From an uncultured Spartobacteria bacterium (GTDB lineage: Bacteria > Verrucomicrobiota > Verrucomicrobiia > Chthoniobacterales > Chthoniobacteraceae), in contig CAIXGS010000061.1 in the NCBI GenBank assembly GCA_903919125.1, forward strand, positions 1 through 64,000: DNA of 64,000 nucleotides, written 5' to 3'. Made by a program: the position numbers and the translations under genes. The notes below the pieces were generated by a model. The model had not been told where the DNA came from. It ran no database searches and worked only from the letters and a program-made list of their open reading frames with translations. Below, in pieces: positions 16,634-24,780 of the stretch. The first letter of the stretch is position 1. Each line of letters starts with the position of its first letter.

Positions 16634-17908
16634 TTAATGAGCCGCTGAGGCAGGCTGATTTGCGGGCTCGGAAACTGTGGGCACTTTGAGCAAAAGAACG
16701 CACAAGAAGGAGACTCCAACCAATATGGCTCCACCTGTAAATGCCGTGATATAGCCGGTTTGAATGCTCGGCAACACATCAGGGGAGAGCGGGCGCATTA
16801 ACGTCGAAAAATTTAACGGAAGCGGAAGCACAGCTAAAGCAGGACCTAGGAAACGCCCAAAGCTTCCGGCAGAAGTCATCAACCCCATCAAGCGTCCTTG
16901 GGCGCGGCCGCTGACATAGCGCGAAGCCATGCCGGGGAGCGTGGGCGTGAGGAGCCCGTTTCCGACGGCCATCAACGCGCAACTGCCGAGAAAGGCGGAT
17001 AATCCTGTAGCGCGTGGCAGCCAGAAGAGGCTTGCGGCGAGAAGCAACGCGCCGATAGCCGCGAGCTGCTTTTCGATATTATACTTTAACAACCGGCGCA
17101 AAAGCCCGCCCTGAACGAAGACCGCGAGCACTCCCACATACGCGAAGGCGTAACTGGTTTCACGCAGGCCCCATTGAAAAGTATCGCCGCAGAAGAGCGC
17201 GAATAGGACGTGGATGAAGGCGAACCCCGTGGTGGAAACAAGCGTTGCCACGAGCAACAACGTGATAAACACCCCACGTCCATCAGCAAACACCTCCCCC
17301 AGCGAGACGCGTTGCTTGTCCAGCGCACGCGCCTCGGCCGGATACGTTTCCGGAAGACGCCACCAAATGAGAAGCGCATTCACCACAGCCAAGCCGCCTG
17401 CAAAGTAAAAGGGCGCGGTGTGCGAATACGAAGCCAGGAAGCCGCCCAACGCCGGCCCCATAATGAAGCCCAGTCCGAACGCGGCCCCGATCACGCCCAT
17501 CGCACGCGAACGCTTCTCCGGGGCGGTCACATCGGCGATACACGCCTGCGCCGTGGCGATGTTCCCGCCGCTCGCGCCGTCAATAATGCGGCCGAGAAAC
17601 AGCATCCACGCAGCATCGGCTCGGCCTATGACAAAAAAGCCTACTGCGGTGCCAATCACACTAAAAAGAAGCACAGGCTTGCGCCCGATGCGATCCGAGA
17701 GCATGCCAAAAAACGGTGCGGCAATCAGCTGGATCAGAGAAAAGATACCGACGAGCCATCCCAACTGTGTGGGATTAAGGAGAAAAGGTTCGTTCCTCGC
17801 GTAAACTGGCAGAACTGGGATGACTATCCCGAAACCCACCATGCTGATGAAAACGGTCAGGAAAATGATGCCGATAGGGGAACGGGAGACGGTGCTGGAA
17901 GGCTGCAT
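16634..17908 (-). CDS. MFS transporter (TetA-like, drug:H+ antiporter type)
   Basis: Starting at ATG 17908 the protein has about twelve hydrophobic helices and the MFS loop 2-3 motif GMLSDRIGRKPVLL. The motif GAAFGLGFIMGPALGG in helix 5 is the antiporter (motif C) signature of the TetA-like drug exporters. A longer frame from 18082 adds a leader with no family likeness. Substrate cannot be told from sequence. It probably shares a transcript with the following HTH-MBL gene. Confidence 0.88.
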   Translation of the reverse strand: MQPSSTVSRSPIGIIFLTVFISMVGFGIVIPVLPVYARNEPFLLNPTQLGWLVGIFSLIQLIAAPFFGMLSDRIGRKPVLLFSVIGTAVGFFVIGRADAAWMLFLGRIIDGASGGNIATAQACIADVTAPEKRSRAMGVIGAAFGLGFIMGPALGGFLASYSHTAPFYFAGGLAVVNALLIWWRLPETYPAEARALDKQRVSLGEVFADGRGVFITLLLVATLVSTTGFAFIHVLFALFCGDTFQWGLRETSYAFAYVGVLAVFVQGGLLRRLLKYNIEKQLAAIGALLLAASLFWLPRATGLSAFLGSCALMAVGNGLLTPTLPGMASRYVSGRAQGRLMGLMTSAGSFGRFLGPALAVLPLPLNFSTLMRPLSPDVLPSIQTGYITAFTGGAILVGVSFLCVLLLKVPTVSEPANQPASAAH

Positions 17909-18118
17909 GAGAACGGGGAGGAGCTTCTCACAAAACCCGCTCGAAGCAACTCTGGAAAGTGAAGGGTTTCTTGAGTAGTTACTCTCTACACAGAGTGTGC
18001 TTACTTCACTACGGTTGAGAAGATTAGATGCGAGTGCCGCGCCCGAAACGGCAGATTGTAGACTCGGCAGACAATCCGCCATTCTTTTCGGGCCGCGGCG
18101 CGGCGCCCGTCAACACCT

Positions 18119-18910
18119 TTACTGCATCATGCGAATCGTCCAGAAGTCGGACGCCAAATCCGCGCTGAGCAAATACGCGTAGGGCATCGTGAAATAGCCC
18201 GCCCGCCCCCATTTTTCTCCCCACGAATTGCGCACGATAAAGCGCTGCGTGGCATCGTCGTAGCCCACCGCAAGGACCGCGTGGCCACCCAGCAGCTTTT
18301 CACCGCCATGCGGTAAATCCACCACGCCAGTACGTTCCACCGCTTTACTCTCAAACGCCGTGTACACCGTAAACCCAAACACAAACGGAAAACCCGCCGC
18401 AAGACAGCCCTTCATTTGCGTAATGCGCCGCAGCACCGTCTGGTATTGCAAGGCCCGCTGCCCAAGCGCCTCCTGATACGCGGCGACGGGCGGCTTTTCC
18501 GCAAACCGCGCCACATCGTACGACCATACCGTCTCCGAACAGACCCCTTGCTTCGACACCGCCTTGATCCCGTCCCGAATGCGGGCGCCAGCGTCGGACG
18601 CGACGGAATGTTCCATCACTCCCTCATTGAAATAGATAAAGAGCCGGGAGGGAGCAAACACTGGGAGTTGCTGTTTCATCAGGTCAAACTGTACGGCCCC
18701 CGCGATCGCATTGGCGGTGCAGCTCCCCAACGCACCCTGATCGCAAATAGTCGGGCAACTGGGGCGCAGGTCAACTTTGGACGGCAGGGCGGCAATATGT
18801 TCCACTCCCGCGCTAAAAAGGATGTCGCGCTGGTCTGGGAGTTGGGGTGTCCAGCCGTAACGTCGAATTGGCGTGGGGGAAGTTTGGCGAGCGAGTTTGC
18901 GTGTGGCCAT
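18119..18910 (-). CDS. C1-family (papain-like) cysteine peptidase
   Basis: The 263-residue protein has the papain triad in order: Gln and Cys in CDQGALGSCTAN (about residue 57-66), His in LGGHAVLAVGYDD (about 208) and Asn in NSWGEKWG (about 228). The substrate-defining SCTAN replaces the SCWAF of plant papains, as in bacterial C1A relatives. No clear signal peptide or pro-domain is visible, so a cytoplasmic enzyme or one exported by another route is possible. A ribosome site AGGAG lies just upstream of ATG 18910. Biological substrate unknown. Confidence 0.88.
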   Translation of the reverse strand: MATRKLARQTSPTPIRRYGWTPQLPDQRDILFSAGVEHIAALPSKVDLRPSCPTICDQGALGSCTANAIAGAVQFDLMKQQLPVFAPSRLFIYFNEGVMEHSVASDAGARIRDGIKAVSKQGVCSETVWSYDVARFAEKPPVAAYQEALGQRALQYQTVLRRITQMKGCLAAGFPFVFGFTVYTAFESKAVERTGVVDLPHGGEKLLGGHAVLAVGYDDATQRFIVRNSWGEKWGRAGYFTMPYAYLLSADLASDFWTIRMMQ

Positions 18911-19106
18911 GGGAGTGTTGTTTTTAGGAGGTTAGGTTGGGCTTGCTCCGCAGGCAGGATGCACGGCGGGGCGCGGCTTATGACGCAATCGGCTCCCGAG
19001 CATCTCATGACTGAACGGATTTTTCTCAAAAACGAGGAGCACCGTTTGCGGGCGGGTCGTTTGCGGTTGCGGCACGCTGGGGATGGCGTAAAGACTCAGC
19101 GAAGCC

Positions 19107-19775
19107 ATGCACACCACTGGGGAGCTTTTTTTTCAACCGCCCATTTCCCGAATTCGCGGGTGCGTCGTGCCCACTTTTTTTCCCGAATCCGGCCCTGTCC
19201 ACACGCTGCTTTACGGAGAAGCGCCGGGGCCGCGCGGAGCGGATCAGAGCGGCGTTCCGTTTTGGGGCGACGGGGCTGGGATCCCGCTGTACCGCGCACT
19301 TGCGGCGGCCCGTTGCGCTGAGGTGCCCGAGGACGCGTGGAGCGAGTGGGACGGGGGGACATTTGTGAAACTCGGTTTGCGGCCGGTGCTCCACGGCGTG
19401 GCGCTTAGCAACGCTTTTCCGCAATGTCCGACGAACGACGGCTGCAAGTTTCGCGCGCCGACTCGATCAGAGTTACGTTCGCATGATAACTTGCAACGTA
19501 TTACCGCAGAACTGGAACGCTCAACTGTCGTCGGGCTAAAGCAAGTCATCACTCTGGGCCGCTGCGCCCGTGAGAGCCTCGCTCCAATCGCGCAAACGTT
19601 TGGCGTGCCGCTTGTCGCATTGCCACATCCAGCGGCGCAGGGCCTCCTCGCCGACGCGCCGAATCGAGGGCGCGGCTTGCGTCTAGCCGATCTTCAAATC
19701 GCGTGGCAAAACCGACTGGTCCAACTGCTCAGCGCCACTCGTGACGGGGATATTTTCGCGACAACTCCTGTTTGA
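19107..19775 (+). CDS. Uracil-DNA glycosylase superfamily protein
   Basis: The segment LLYGEAPGPRGADQSGVPFWG has the GEAPG water-activating loop and the stacking phenylalanine/tryptophan region typical of family 4-like uracil-DNA glycosylases, and LPHPAAQG near residue 178 corresponds to the HPS/HPA DNA-minor-groove motif. The four Fe-S cysteines of family 4 are not evident in the usual places. It therefore may be a UDG-like protein of another subfamily. The 3' end overlaps the end of the convergent hrpB by 47 bases. Confidence 0.68.
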   Translation: MHTTGELFFQPPISRIRGCVVPTFFPESGPVHTLLYGEAPGPRGADQSGVPFWGDGAGIPLYRALAAARCAEVPEDAWSEWDGGTFVKLGLRPVLHGVALSNAFPQCPTNDGCKFRAPTRSELRSHDNLQRITAELERSTVVGLKQVITLGRCARESLAPIAQTFGVPLVALPHPAAQGLLADAPNRGRGLRLADLQIAWQNRLVQLLSATRDGDIFATTPV

Positions 19776-22260
19776 TTTTGGGGTAACTTTCCTTCCAAAA
19801 ATTCGCCAAATTCTGCGTCACTTGGATAGGTCGCTGATTCGGCGCCAGCACCTCGATCACCAACGTCACGCGGCCGCCAGCAATTCGCAAATCACTTTCT
19901 ACGCCATACAAATCCTGAATCCGCACGGCCACGGTTGGCGCGGCTTTCTCCGCGTACAAGACTTTTGCCTTACGTCCATTTGGAAGCGTAATTCTTTCTG
20001 GAGCATACTGTTCCAATAAGGAATTTTGCGCCTGAGACAGCCAGCTTTTCACCACGGGCCACACGGGACGTTCCTTGATGTCCTTGTAACTCACTGCGCC
20101 CAAACAAATTTGTTCGACCAACATCAGACGGTCTTCCGGAGTGATGGCAGGAAATTCCAGTTCGGGATAACCCGCCGCCACGAGATTCACGCGCGCGATC
20201 CATTGTTCGACGGAATCGTCCCAGCTTTTGATTGGACAACGCCCCGCCTCAACCTCCAGCGCAAGCAGCCTTGCAGCAGCATCTTCTGGTATTCGATCCG
20301 TGTCCTTGGTGCGCAAAAGCAAGTCACGAAAACGAACGATTTGTTTGCCCACCACACGGCGCTGCGTGGTGTCGAAAACCACCTCCACGCGCTCCTCGAA
20401 ACCAGCGGGGAAAAGCTCGCGCAACCACGCCTCGCTCACGGCCGTCGCAATTGTCAGCAACACTTGCCGCTCAGCCCCGCGTCCCTCGACTTCGCGTACC
20501 TCGCACGCCACAAGAAGCGGCGTATCCTGCACAACACTCTCTCGCGCAAGCACTCCCCGTCGACCATGCACCAACTGACAACGCAAAGTCGCCGCGTCCA
20601 TCCGCAACGCCACCTGATCCGGAAAGCCCGCCAGCACGCACCGCCGCACCGCCTCAGCCGAGGCCGCACGCTGATTCATCCGCAAACCCTCCGCGCGCGC
20701 GATGCCCAAAAACTGGTCCGCCAACGCTACCGCTTCCCGAGCCGCGCCCGCATGAATTCCCGGGCCTTCACAGCGCCGCACGTCAAACTGCGCGTCCTGC
20801 GCGAAGCGGAGCGCCTTTAACAAAAGAAAGAAGTCAGAACCGACCTCGTCATCCGACAATTCGCCCAACGCCGCCGTGAGCGGCTTAGAATCGCCACGAC
20901 GCAGCAACGGCCGCCCCTGCGTGAGCGCCGCGACCTCCGCCGCCTCGGATACGCAGCCGTATTCGTCCGCCGCCAGCAACATCCGCGCATAACGAGGATG
21001 CACGGGAAACGCGAGCATACGCCGGCCCAGCTCGGTGATCGCGCCGTCGCCAGCGAGCGCGCCGAGATCCTGCAAAAGCGTCAGCGCGCGTTCGAGCGCC
21101 TTGGGCTCCGGTTTTTCCAACCACCGAAACGCCTCCACATCCGCGACGCCCGCCGCTTTGAGCGTCAAAACGACCTCCGCCAGATCCAGTCGCCGCACTT
21201 CGGGCAGCTCTTGCAACGCGCGTTCGCCATGCTCGCGTTCCGTCCACAAACGCAAACACAGACCCGGCGCCGTCCGCCCGGCCCGACCCGCCCGCTGGTC
21301 CGCCGCAGCCCGACTGATCCGCGAACTCAACAGCGTGTTAATCCCGCGATACGGATCGAAGCGCGCAATTTTCGCGAGCCCACAATCCAGCACGACTCGG
21401 ACGCCGTCGATGGTGAGGGAGGTTTCAGCGACGTTGGTAGAAACGACGACCTTCCGGCGCGCCTGCCTTTCAATCGCTCTATCTTGTTCTGCGGGAGGGA
21501 GTTCGCCGTGTAGAGGTAAAATGATACAGTCTCTTCCAGCACGCGTTTGGCGCAACGCCTCGATAGTGCGGTGGATCTCGTAACTTCCCGGCATGAAGAC
21601 CAACACGTCGCCTTCGGTGAGCGGCGCGAGGCGTTCGAACTCGATGGCGACGAGTTCCCACACCGGCGCGGTGCCCGCAGTGCGCGGCAAGTATTGGACG
21701 TCGACGGGGTAGGTGCGGCCGCGGGAAACGAGCAGTTCGCACGGCGCCATGTAGCGCTGCAAGACGTCGCTTTCGAGCGTCGCGGACATGACGAGGATGA
21801 GCAAATCAGGCCGCGTGATTTCTTGGATTTCGAGCGCGCGCGCCAGGGTAATGTCGCCGTAGAGATGGCGTTCATGGAACTCGTCGAAGCAGACGGCCGA
21901 GACGCCGCGCAAAGTTGGGTCGGCGAGCATTTGGCGCAGCAAAATGCCCTCCGTCACGTAGCGGATTCGCGTGGCCTTGGAGACGACACGATCCAGACGG
22001 ATTTGGTAGCCGACCTCGCCACCCACGCGGCTGCTGCGCTCGGAAGCGACTCGTGCGGCGAGCATCCGAGCGGGGAGACGGCGGGGCTGGAGCACGACGA
22101 CTTCACCGTCGCCGAGGAGATCGTGGTCGAGGAGGATTTGCGGGATTTGCGTGGATTTTCCCGAGCCAGTGGGAGCTTCCAGCACGACGCGCGGACAACG
22201 GCGGAGCGTGGTTACGAGCGTCTGTTCGAGTTCAAAAATGGGCAGGTCGCGCCGATTCAA
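19729..22260 (-). CDS. hrpB: ATP-dependent helicase HrpB
   Basis: An 843-residue DEAH-box helicase with Walker A APTGSGKST (about residue 30), motif II DEFHERH (about 125), motif III SATL and motif VI QRAGRAGR, followed by the HA2/OB and HrpB C-terminal domain. HrpB proteins are DExH helicases linked to RNA metabolism. The start appears to be TTG at 22260, giving the family-typical LPIFELEQTLVTTLRR beginning; no ATG lies nearby. Length matches the family (about 800-850). Confidence 0.9.
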   Translation of the reverse strand: MNRRDLPIFELEQTLVTTLRRCPRVVLEAPTGSGKSTQIPQILLDHDLLGDGEVVVLQPRRLPARMLAARVASERSSRVGGEVGYQIRLDRVVSKATRIRYVTEGILLRQMLADPTLRGVSAVCFDEFHERHLYGDITLARALEIQEITRPDLLILVMSATLESDVLQRYMAPCELLVSRGRTYPVDVQYLPRTAGTAPVWELVAIEFERLAPLTEGDVLVFMPGSYEIHRTIEALRQTRAGRDCIILPLHGELPPAEQDRAIERQARRKVVVSTNVAETSLTIDGVRVVLDCGLAKIARFDPYRGINTLLSSRISRAAADQRAGRAGRTAPGLCLRLWTEREHGERALQELPEVRRLDLAEVVLTLKAAGVADVEAFRWLEKPEPKALERALTLLQDLGALAGDGAITELGRRMLAFPVHPRYARMLLAADEYGCVSEAAEVAALTQGRPLLRRGDSKPLTAALGELSDDEVGSDFFLLLKALRFAQDAQFDVRRCEGPGIHAGAAREAVALADQFLGIARAEGLRMNQRAASAEAVRRCVLAGFPDQVALRMDAATLRCQLVHGRRGVLARESVVQDTPLLVACEVREVEGRGAERQVLLTIATAVSEAWLRELFPAGFEERVEVVFDTTQRRVVGKQIVRFRDLLLRTKDTDRIPEDAAARLLALEVEAGRCPIKSWDDSVEQWIARVNLVAAGYPELEFPAITPEDRLMLVEQICLGAVSYKDIKERPVWPVVKSWLSQAQNSLLEQYAPERITLPNGRKAKVLYAEKAAPTVAVRIQDLYGVESDLRIAGGRVTLVIEVLAPNQRPIQVTQNLANFWKESYPKIKQELSRKYPRHEWR

Positions 22261-22331
22261 AGTGGGGATGTGAGCGGGTGGTGTTTCTTGACAACGCCGA
22301 GCCGGAGCAGCGCGTTTCGAGGCGGTGCAAT

Positions 22332-23348
22332 CTAATCTTCAAACGCGATTGCGCGCAAATAATCAGCGGCAACTTCCGGCCAGACGCCGTTGACCCAAGA
22401 GGCCGTGGCGATTTCCAGCGGGCCACTGGGATACAGTCTCGGGAGGATCTCGATGTGCCAGCGGAAATCCTGATCTATCGAACACCAGTGATCGGGGCGA
22501 GACGTTCGGGTGGGCGCGGTGACAAGCGCGAGTTGGTAGGGCGCGTGATCCAGCGCGGCGTTGAGTTTGAAGAGCGCTACTTTGAGGGCATCGGCAAGCT
22601 GCACGACTTCATCCGGCGCGATTGCATGAAAGTCGGGTGACTGGCGTTTGGGATAAATCGCGAGTTCAAATGGAGCGCGCGCGGCGTACGGGCAGAACAC
22701 GCAGAAGCCGTGATTTTCATAGACGATGCGTTTACCGGCGCGGACTTCTTCGGCGAGAATATCAGCGAAGATGGAGCGCTTTTTTCCCTCATAAAAGGCG
22801 CGCGTGATTTCGAGTTTACGTTTCAACCGTGCCGGAATCACGGCCATCGCAATGATCTGACTGACGGCGTGCGGCACCAAAGCGCCGGCGGGTTTTCCCA
22901 CGGCTTTGACCACACAAAATGCCCGCAACCGAACATCCCGCATGAGGTCTTGAATACGCGATTTCCACGCCGAAATGACCTGCTCAATATGGGGCACTTC
23001 AAGGCACTCCAAGGACTGCGTGTCGTGAGTTTCCACCACGACTTCATGCGCGCCTACGCCGTCCATACGATCGTAAAAGCCGTCTCCGTGCCGGGCGTGG
23101 TCGCCTTCCACGCGCAACACTGGCGCACGATTTGGCACGACCCGCACCCGCCAGCTGCCATCCGAGTGATTCGCTTGGAAGAGGGCGTGCGGCGCGTATT
23201 GTTCGCGCCCAGCCACAAACGGATCGTCCACCGCAACCGCCGCCTGTTCTTCCAGCACAGACGAAGACGCTGGCTGCAACGCGCGTGCTTCGGAAAACAA
23301 CGTCCACTCGCCGGTCAAAGGATCCAGGCGCATCTCATTTTTGTGCAT
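22332..23348 (-). CDS. GalT-like (galactose-1-phosphate uridylyltransferase fold) protein lacking catalytic and zinc residues
   Basis: Overall sequence follows GalT: RLDPLTGEWTLFSEAR at the N-terminus, WRVRVVPNRAPVL, and late motifs VFCPYAARAPFE and FRWHIEILPRL. However, the CPFC zinc motif reads DPFV, and the active-site H-P-H-x-Q reads H-A-V-S-Q, so the nucleophilic histidine is valine. If the reading is right, it cannot use the known double-displacement mechanism with a uridylyl-histidine. It may belong to a GalT-like subfamily of unknown role (possibly the DUF4921 group). The gene stands 69 bases downstream of a YjbQ-type gene on the same strand. Confidence 0.75.
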   Translation of the reverse strand: MHKNEMRLDPLTGEWTLFSEARALQPASSSVLEEQAAVAVDDPFVAGREQYAPHALFQANHSDGSWRVRVVPNRAPVLRVEGDHARHGDGFYDRMDGVGAHEVVVETHDTQSLECLEVPHIEQVISAWKSRIQDLMRDVRLRAFCVVKAVGKPAGALVPHAVSQIIAMAVIPARLKRKLEITRAFYEGKKRSIFADILAEEVRAGKRIVYENHGFCVFCPYAARAPFELAIYPKRQSPDFHAIAPDEVVQLADALKVALFKLNAALDHAPYQLALVTAPTRTSRPDHWCSIDQDFRWHIEILPRLYPSGPLEIATASWVNGVWPEVAADYLRAIAFED

Positions 23349-23417
23349 AGTCGAATGTAACGGCGGCGCGCTCGGAAGGGAAATAGCGATTTAGCAAGCG
23401 TTTGAAAACGCTCAGAG

Positions 23418-23837
23418 TCACTCGCCAAGCACGCTCACTACGACCGTTCGCTGATGCGGTGCCCGACGGTGCTCGAACAAGAAAACGCCCTGCCACGTGC
23501 CAAGCTGCAACGCTCCTTGGGCCACGGGAATCACTTCGCTAGTTCGCGTCAATACCATGCGCAAATGCGACGGCATGTCGTCCGGGCCCTCAGCAGTGTG
23601 GATGAAATAATCGGCGCCCTCCGGCACGAGCCGCTCGAAGAAGGCGTGCAAATCTACCCGCGCCGAAGGGTCCGCATTCTCGTAAATCACCAGGCTCGCG
23701 CTGGTGTGCTGCACAAACACCGTAACGATCCCAGTGCGCACGCCGGAGTCGCGCAGGATCTGGGAGATAGCGTCGGTGATTTCATAGGTTCCTTTGCCCC
23801 GGGTTTGGATCGAGAAGGAGACGGTCTTGGCGGTCAT
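23418..23837 (-). CDS. YjbQ family (UPF0047) protein
   Basis: ATG at 23837 gives a 139-residue protein with the YjbQ core: HTSASLVIYENADP and the C-terminal GTWQGVFLFEHR. These small proteins have a trimeric barrel-like fold; some complement thiamine-phosphate synthase mutants, but the native reaction is unsettled. The His residues in HTSAS and IHTAEG are the likely metal or active-site ligands. A longer frame from 23867 is less likely. Upstream, divergent, is yebC. Confidence 0.9.
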   Translation of the reverse strand: MTAKTVSFSIQTRGKGTYEITDAISQILRDSGVRTGIVTVFVQHTSASLVIYENADPSARVDLHAFFERLVPEGADYFIHTAEGPDDMPSHLRMVLTRTSEVIPVAQGALQLGTWQGVFLFEHRRAPHQRTVVVSVLGE

Positions 23838-23918
23838 CCCACCATCCCAGCGAGGCTGCGGACACAAGGCAAATGCTGTTTACCTCGAATCAAAATTTCT
23901 GTTATTGTAACCGGACTT

Positions 23919-24650
23919 ATGGGCCGCCAGTGGTTACTCGCCAAACGTCAAGTTAACGCCAAACGCAAATCTGCCGCCACCGGCAAACTTGTGAAGGAAA
24001 TCTCCGTCGCCGCCAAAATGGGAGGCGCCGATCCCGAGAGCAATGCCCGCCTTTTCGCTGCCATTGAAAAGGCGCGCAGAGATTCCGTCTCCCGTGACGT
24101 CATCGAGCGCGCCATTAAAAAAGGCGCGGGTCTTGGGGAAGAAAAATTGGTTCTCGAAGAGGTTACTTTCGAAGGCTACGCGCCCCACAAAGTGCCGCTC
24201 ATTGTCGAGGTTCTCACGGACAACAATAACCGAACCGCGCCCGAACTGCGGGTGCTGTTTAAAAAGGGCCAGCTCGGTTCGCCTGGGAGCAACAAGTTCC
24301 TTTTCGACCACGTCGGCCTGGTTGAAGCCCACCACGCCCCCGATGGCGTCGATCCCGAAGAAGCCGCGATCGAGGCCGGTGCCCAAAACTTCGAACCGCT
24401 GACCCACGAACAAAACGACGACATTCCCGCCGATCGCACTGGCGTACGCTTCATCACCGAGCGCACCGATTTGCACGCGGTCTCGAAATGGCTCTCCGGC
24501 CACGGCTGGACCATTGTCACCTCCGAGCTGGGGTACCTGCCCAAATCCTTTCCGGAACTCACCGAGGAGCAGATGGTCGAAGTAGGCGAGTTTTTGGAGT
24601 CGCTGGACGAACATGACGACGTTCACCGTGTTTGGGCCGCCGTAAAGTAA
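23919..24650 (+). CDS. yebC: YebC/PmpR family regulatory or translation-related protein
   Basis: The 243-residue protein matches YebC across its three domains, including GGADPESNARLFAAIEKAR, SRDVIERAIKKGAG, EGYAP and TDNNNRTAPELR. YebC-type proteins include DNA-binding regulators (PmpR) and factors helping ribosomes at proline stretches. The N-terminus is MGRQWLLAKRQ rather than the common MAGHSKW, a variant that I recall from Verrucomicrobiota. ATG at 23919 is chosen on that basis; the longer frame from 23454 runs antisense through the YjbQ gene. A strong terminator follows. Confidence 0.88.
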   Translation: MGRQWLLAKRQVNAKRKSAATGKLVKEISVAAKMGGADPESNARLFAAIEKARRDSVSRDVIERAIKKGAGLGEEKLVLEEVTFEGYAPHKVPLIVEVLTDNNNRTAPELRVLFKKGQLGSPGSNKFLFDHVGLVEAHHAPDGVDPEEAAIEAGAQNFEPLTHEQNDDIPADRTGVRFITERTDLHAVSKWLSGHGWTIVTSELGYLPKSFPELTEEQMVEVGEFLESLDEHDDVHRVWAAVK

Positions 24651-24681
24651 CACGGACTGGGATTTGCCCCCGAAAAACCGC

Positions 24682-24759
24682 TTAAAACGCCGCAAAGGCC
24701 CCTTAAAGGGGCCTTTCTCGTGTCGCGAAGGTCGTGATAGCAGAAGGGTGCTCCATTTC
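24682..24759 (+). repeat. Dispersed repeat copy A, flanking mnmG
   Basis: About 78 bases here resemble, in inverted orientation, 26940-27017 on the other side of mnmG. Shared blocks are TTAAAACGC, AAAGG, CTTAAA, TTTCTCGTG, GGTC and ATAGC at constant spacing. The copy includes the terminator hairpin. No coding function fits. Confidence 0.6.
24694..24716. terminator. Bidirectional terminator between yebC and mnmG
   Basis: A 10-bp perfect stem (AAAGGCCCCT with AGGGGCCTTT) closes a 3-base loop. Flanking A-rich and T-rich ends make it usable from both strands. It lies 43 bases after the yebC stop and 65 before the mnmG end. Confidence 0.85.
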
Positions 24760-24780
24760 AGCCCCATTCCAGCCCGACCA

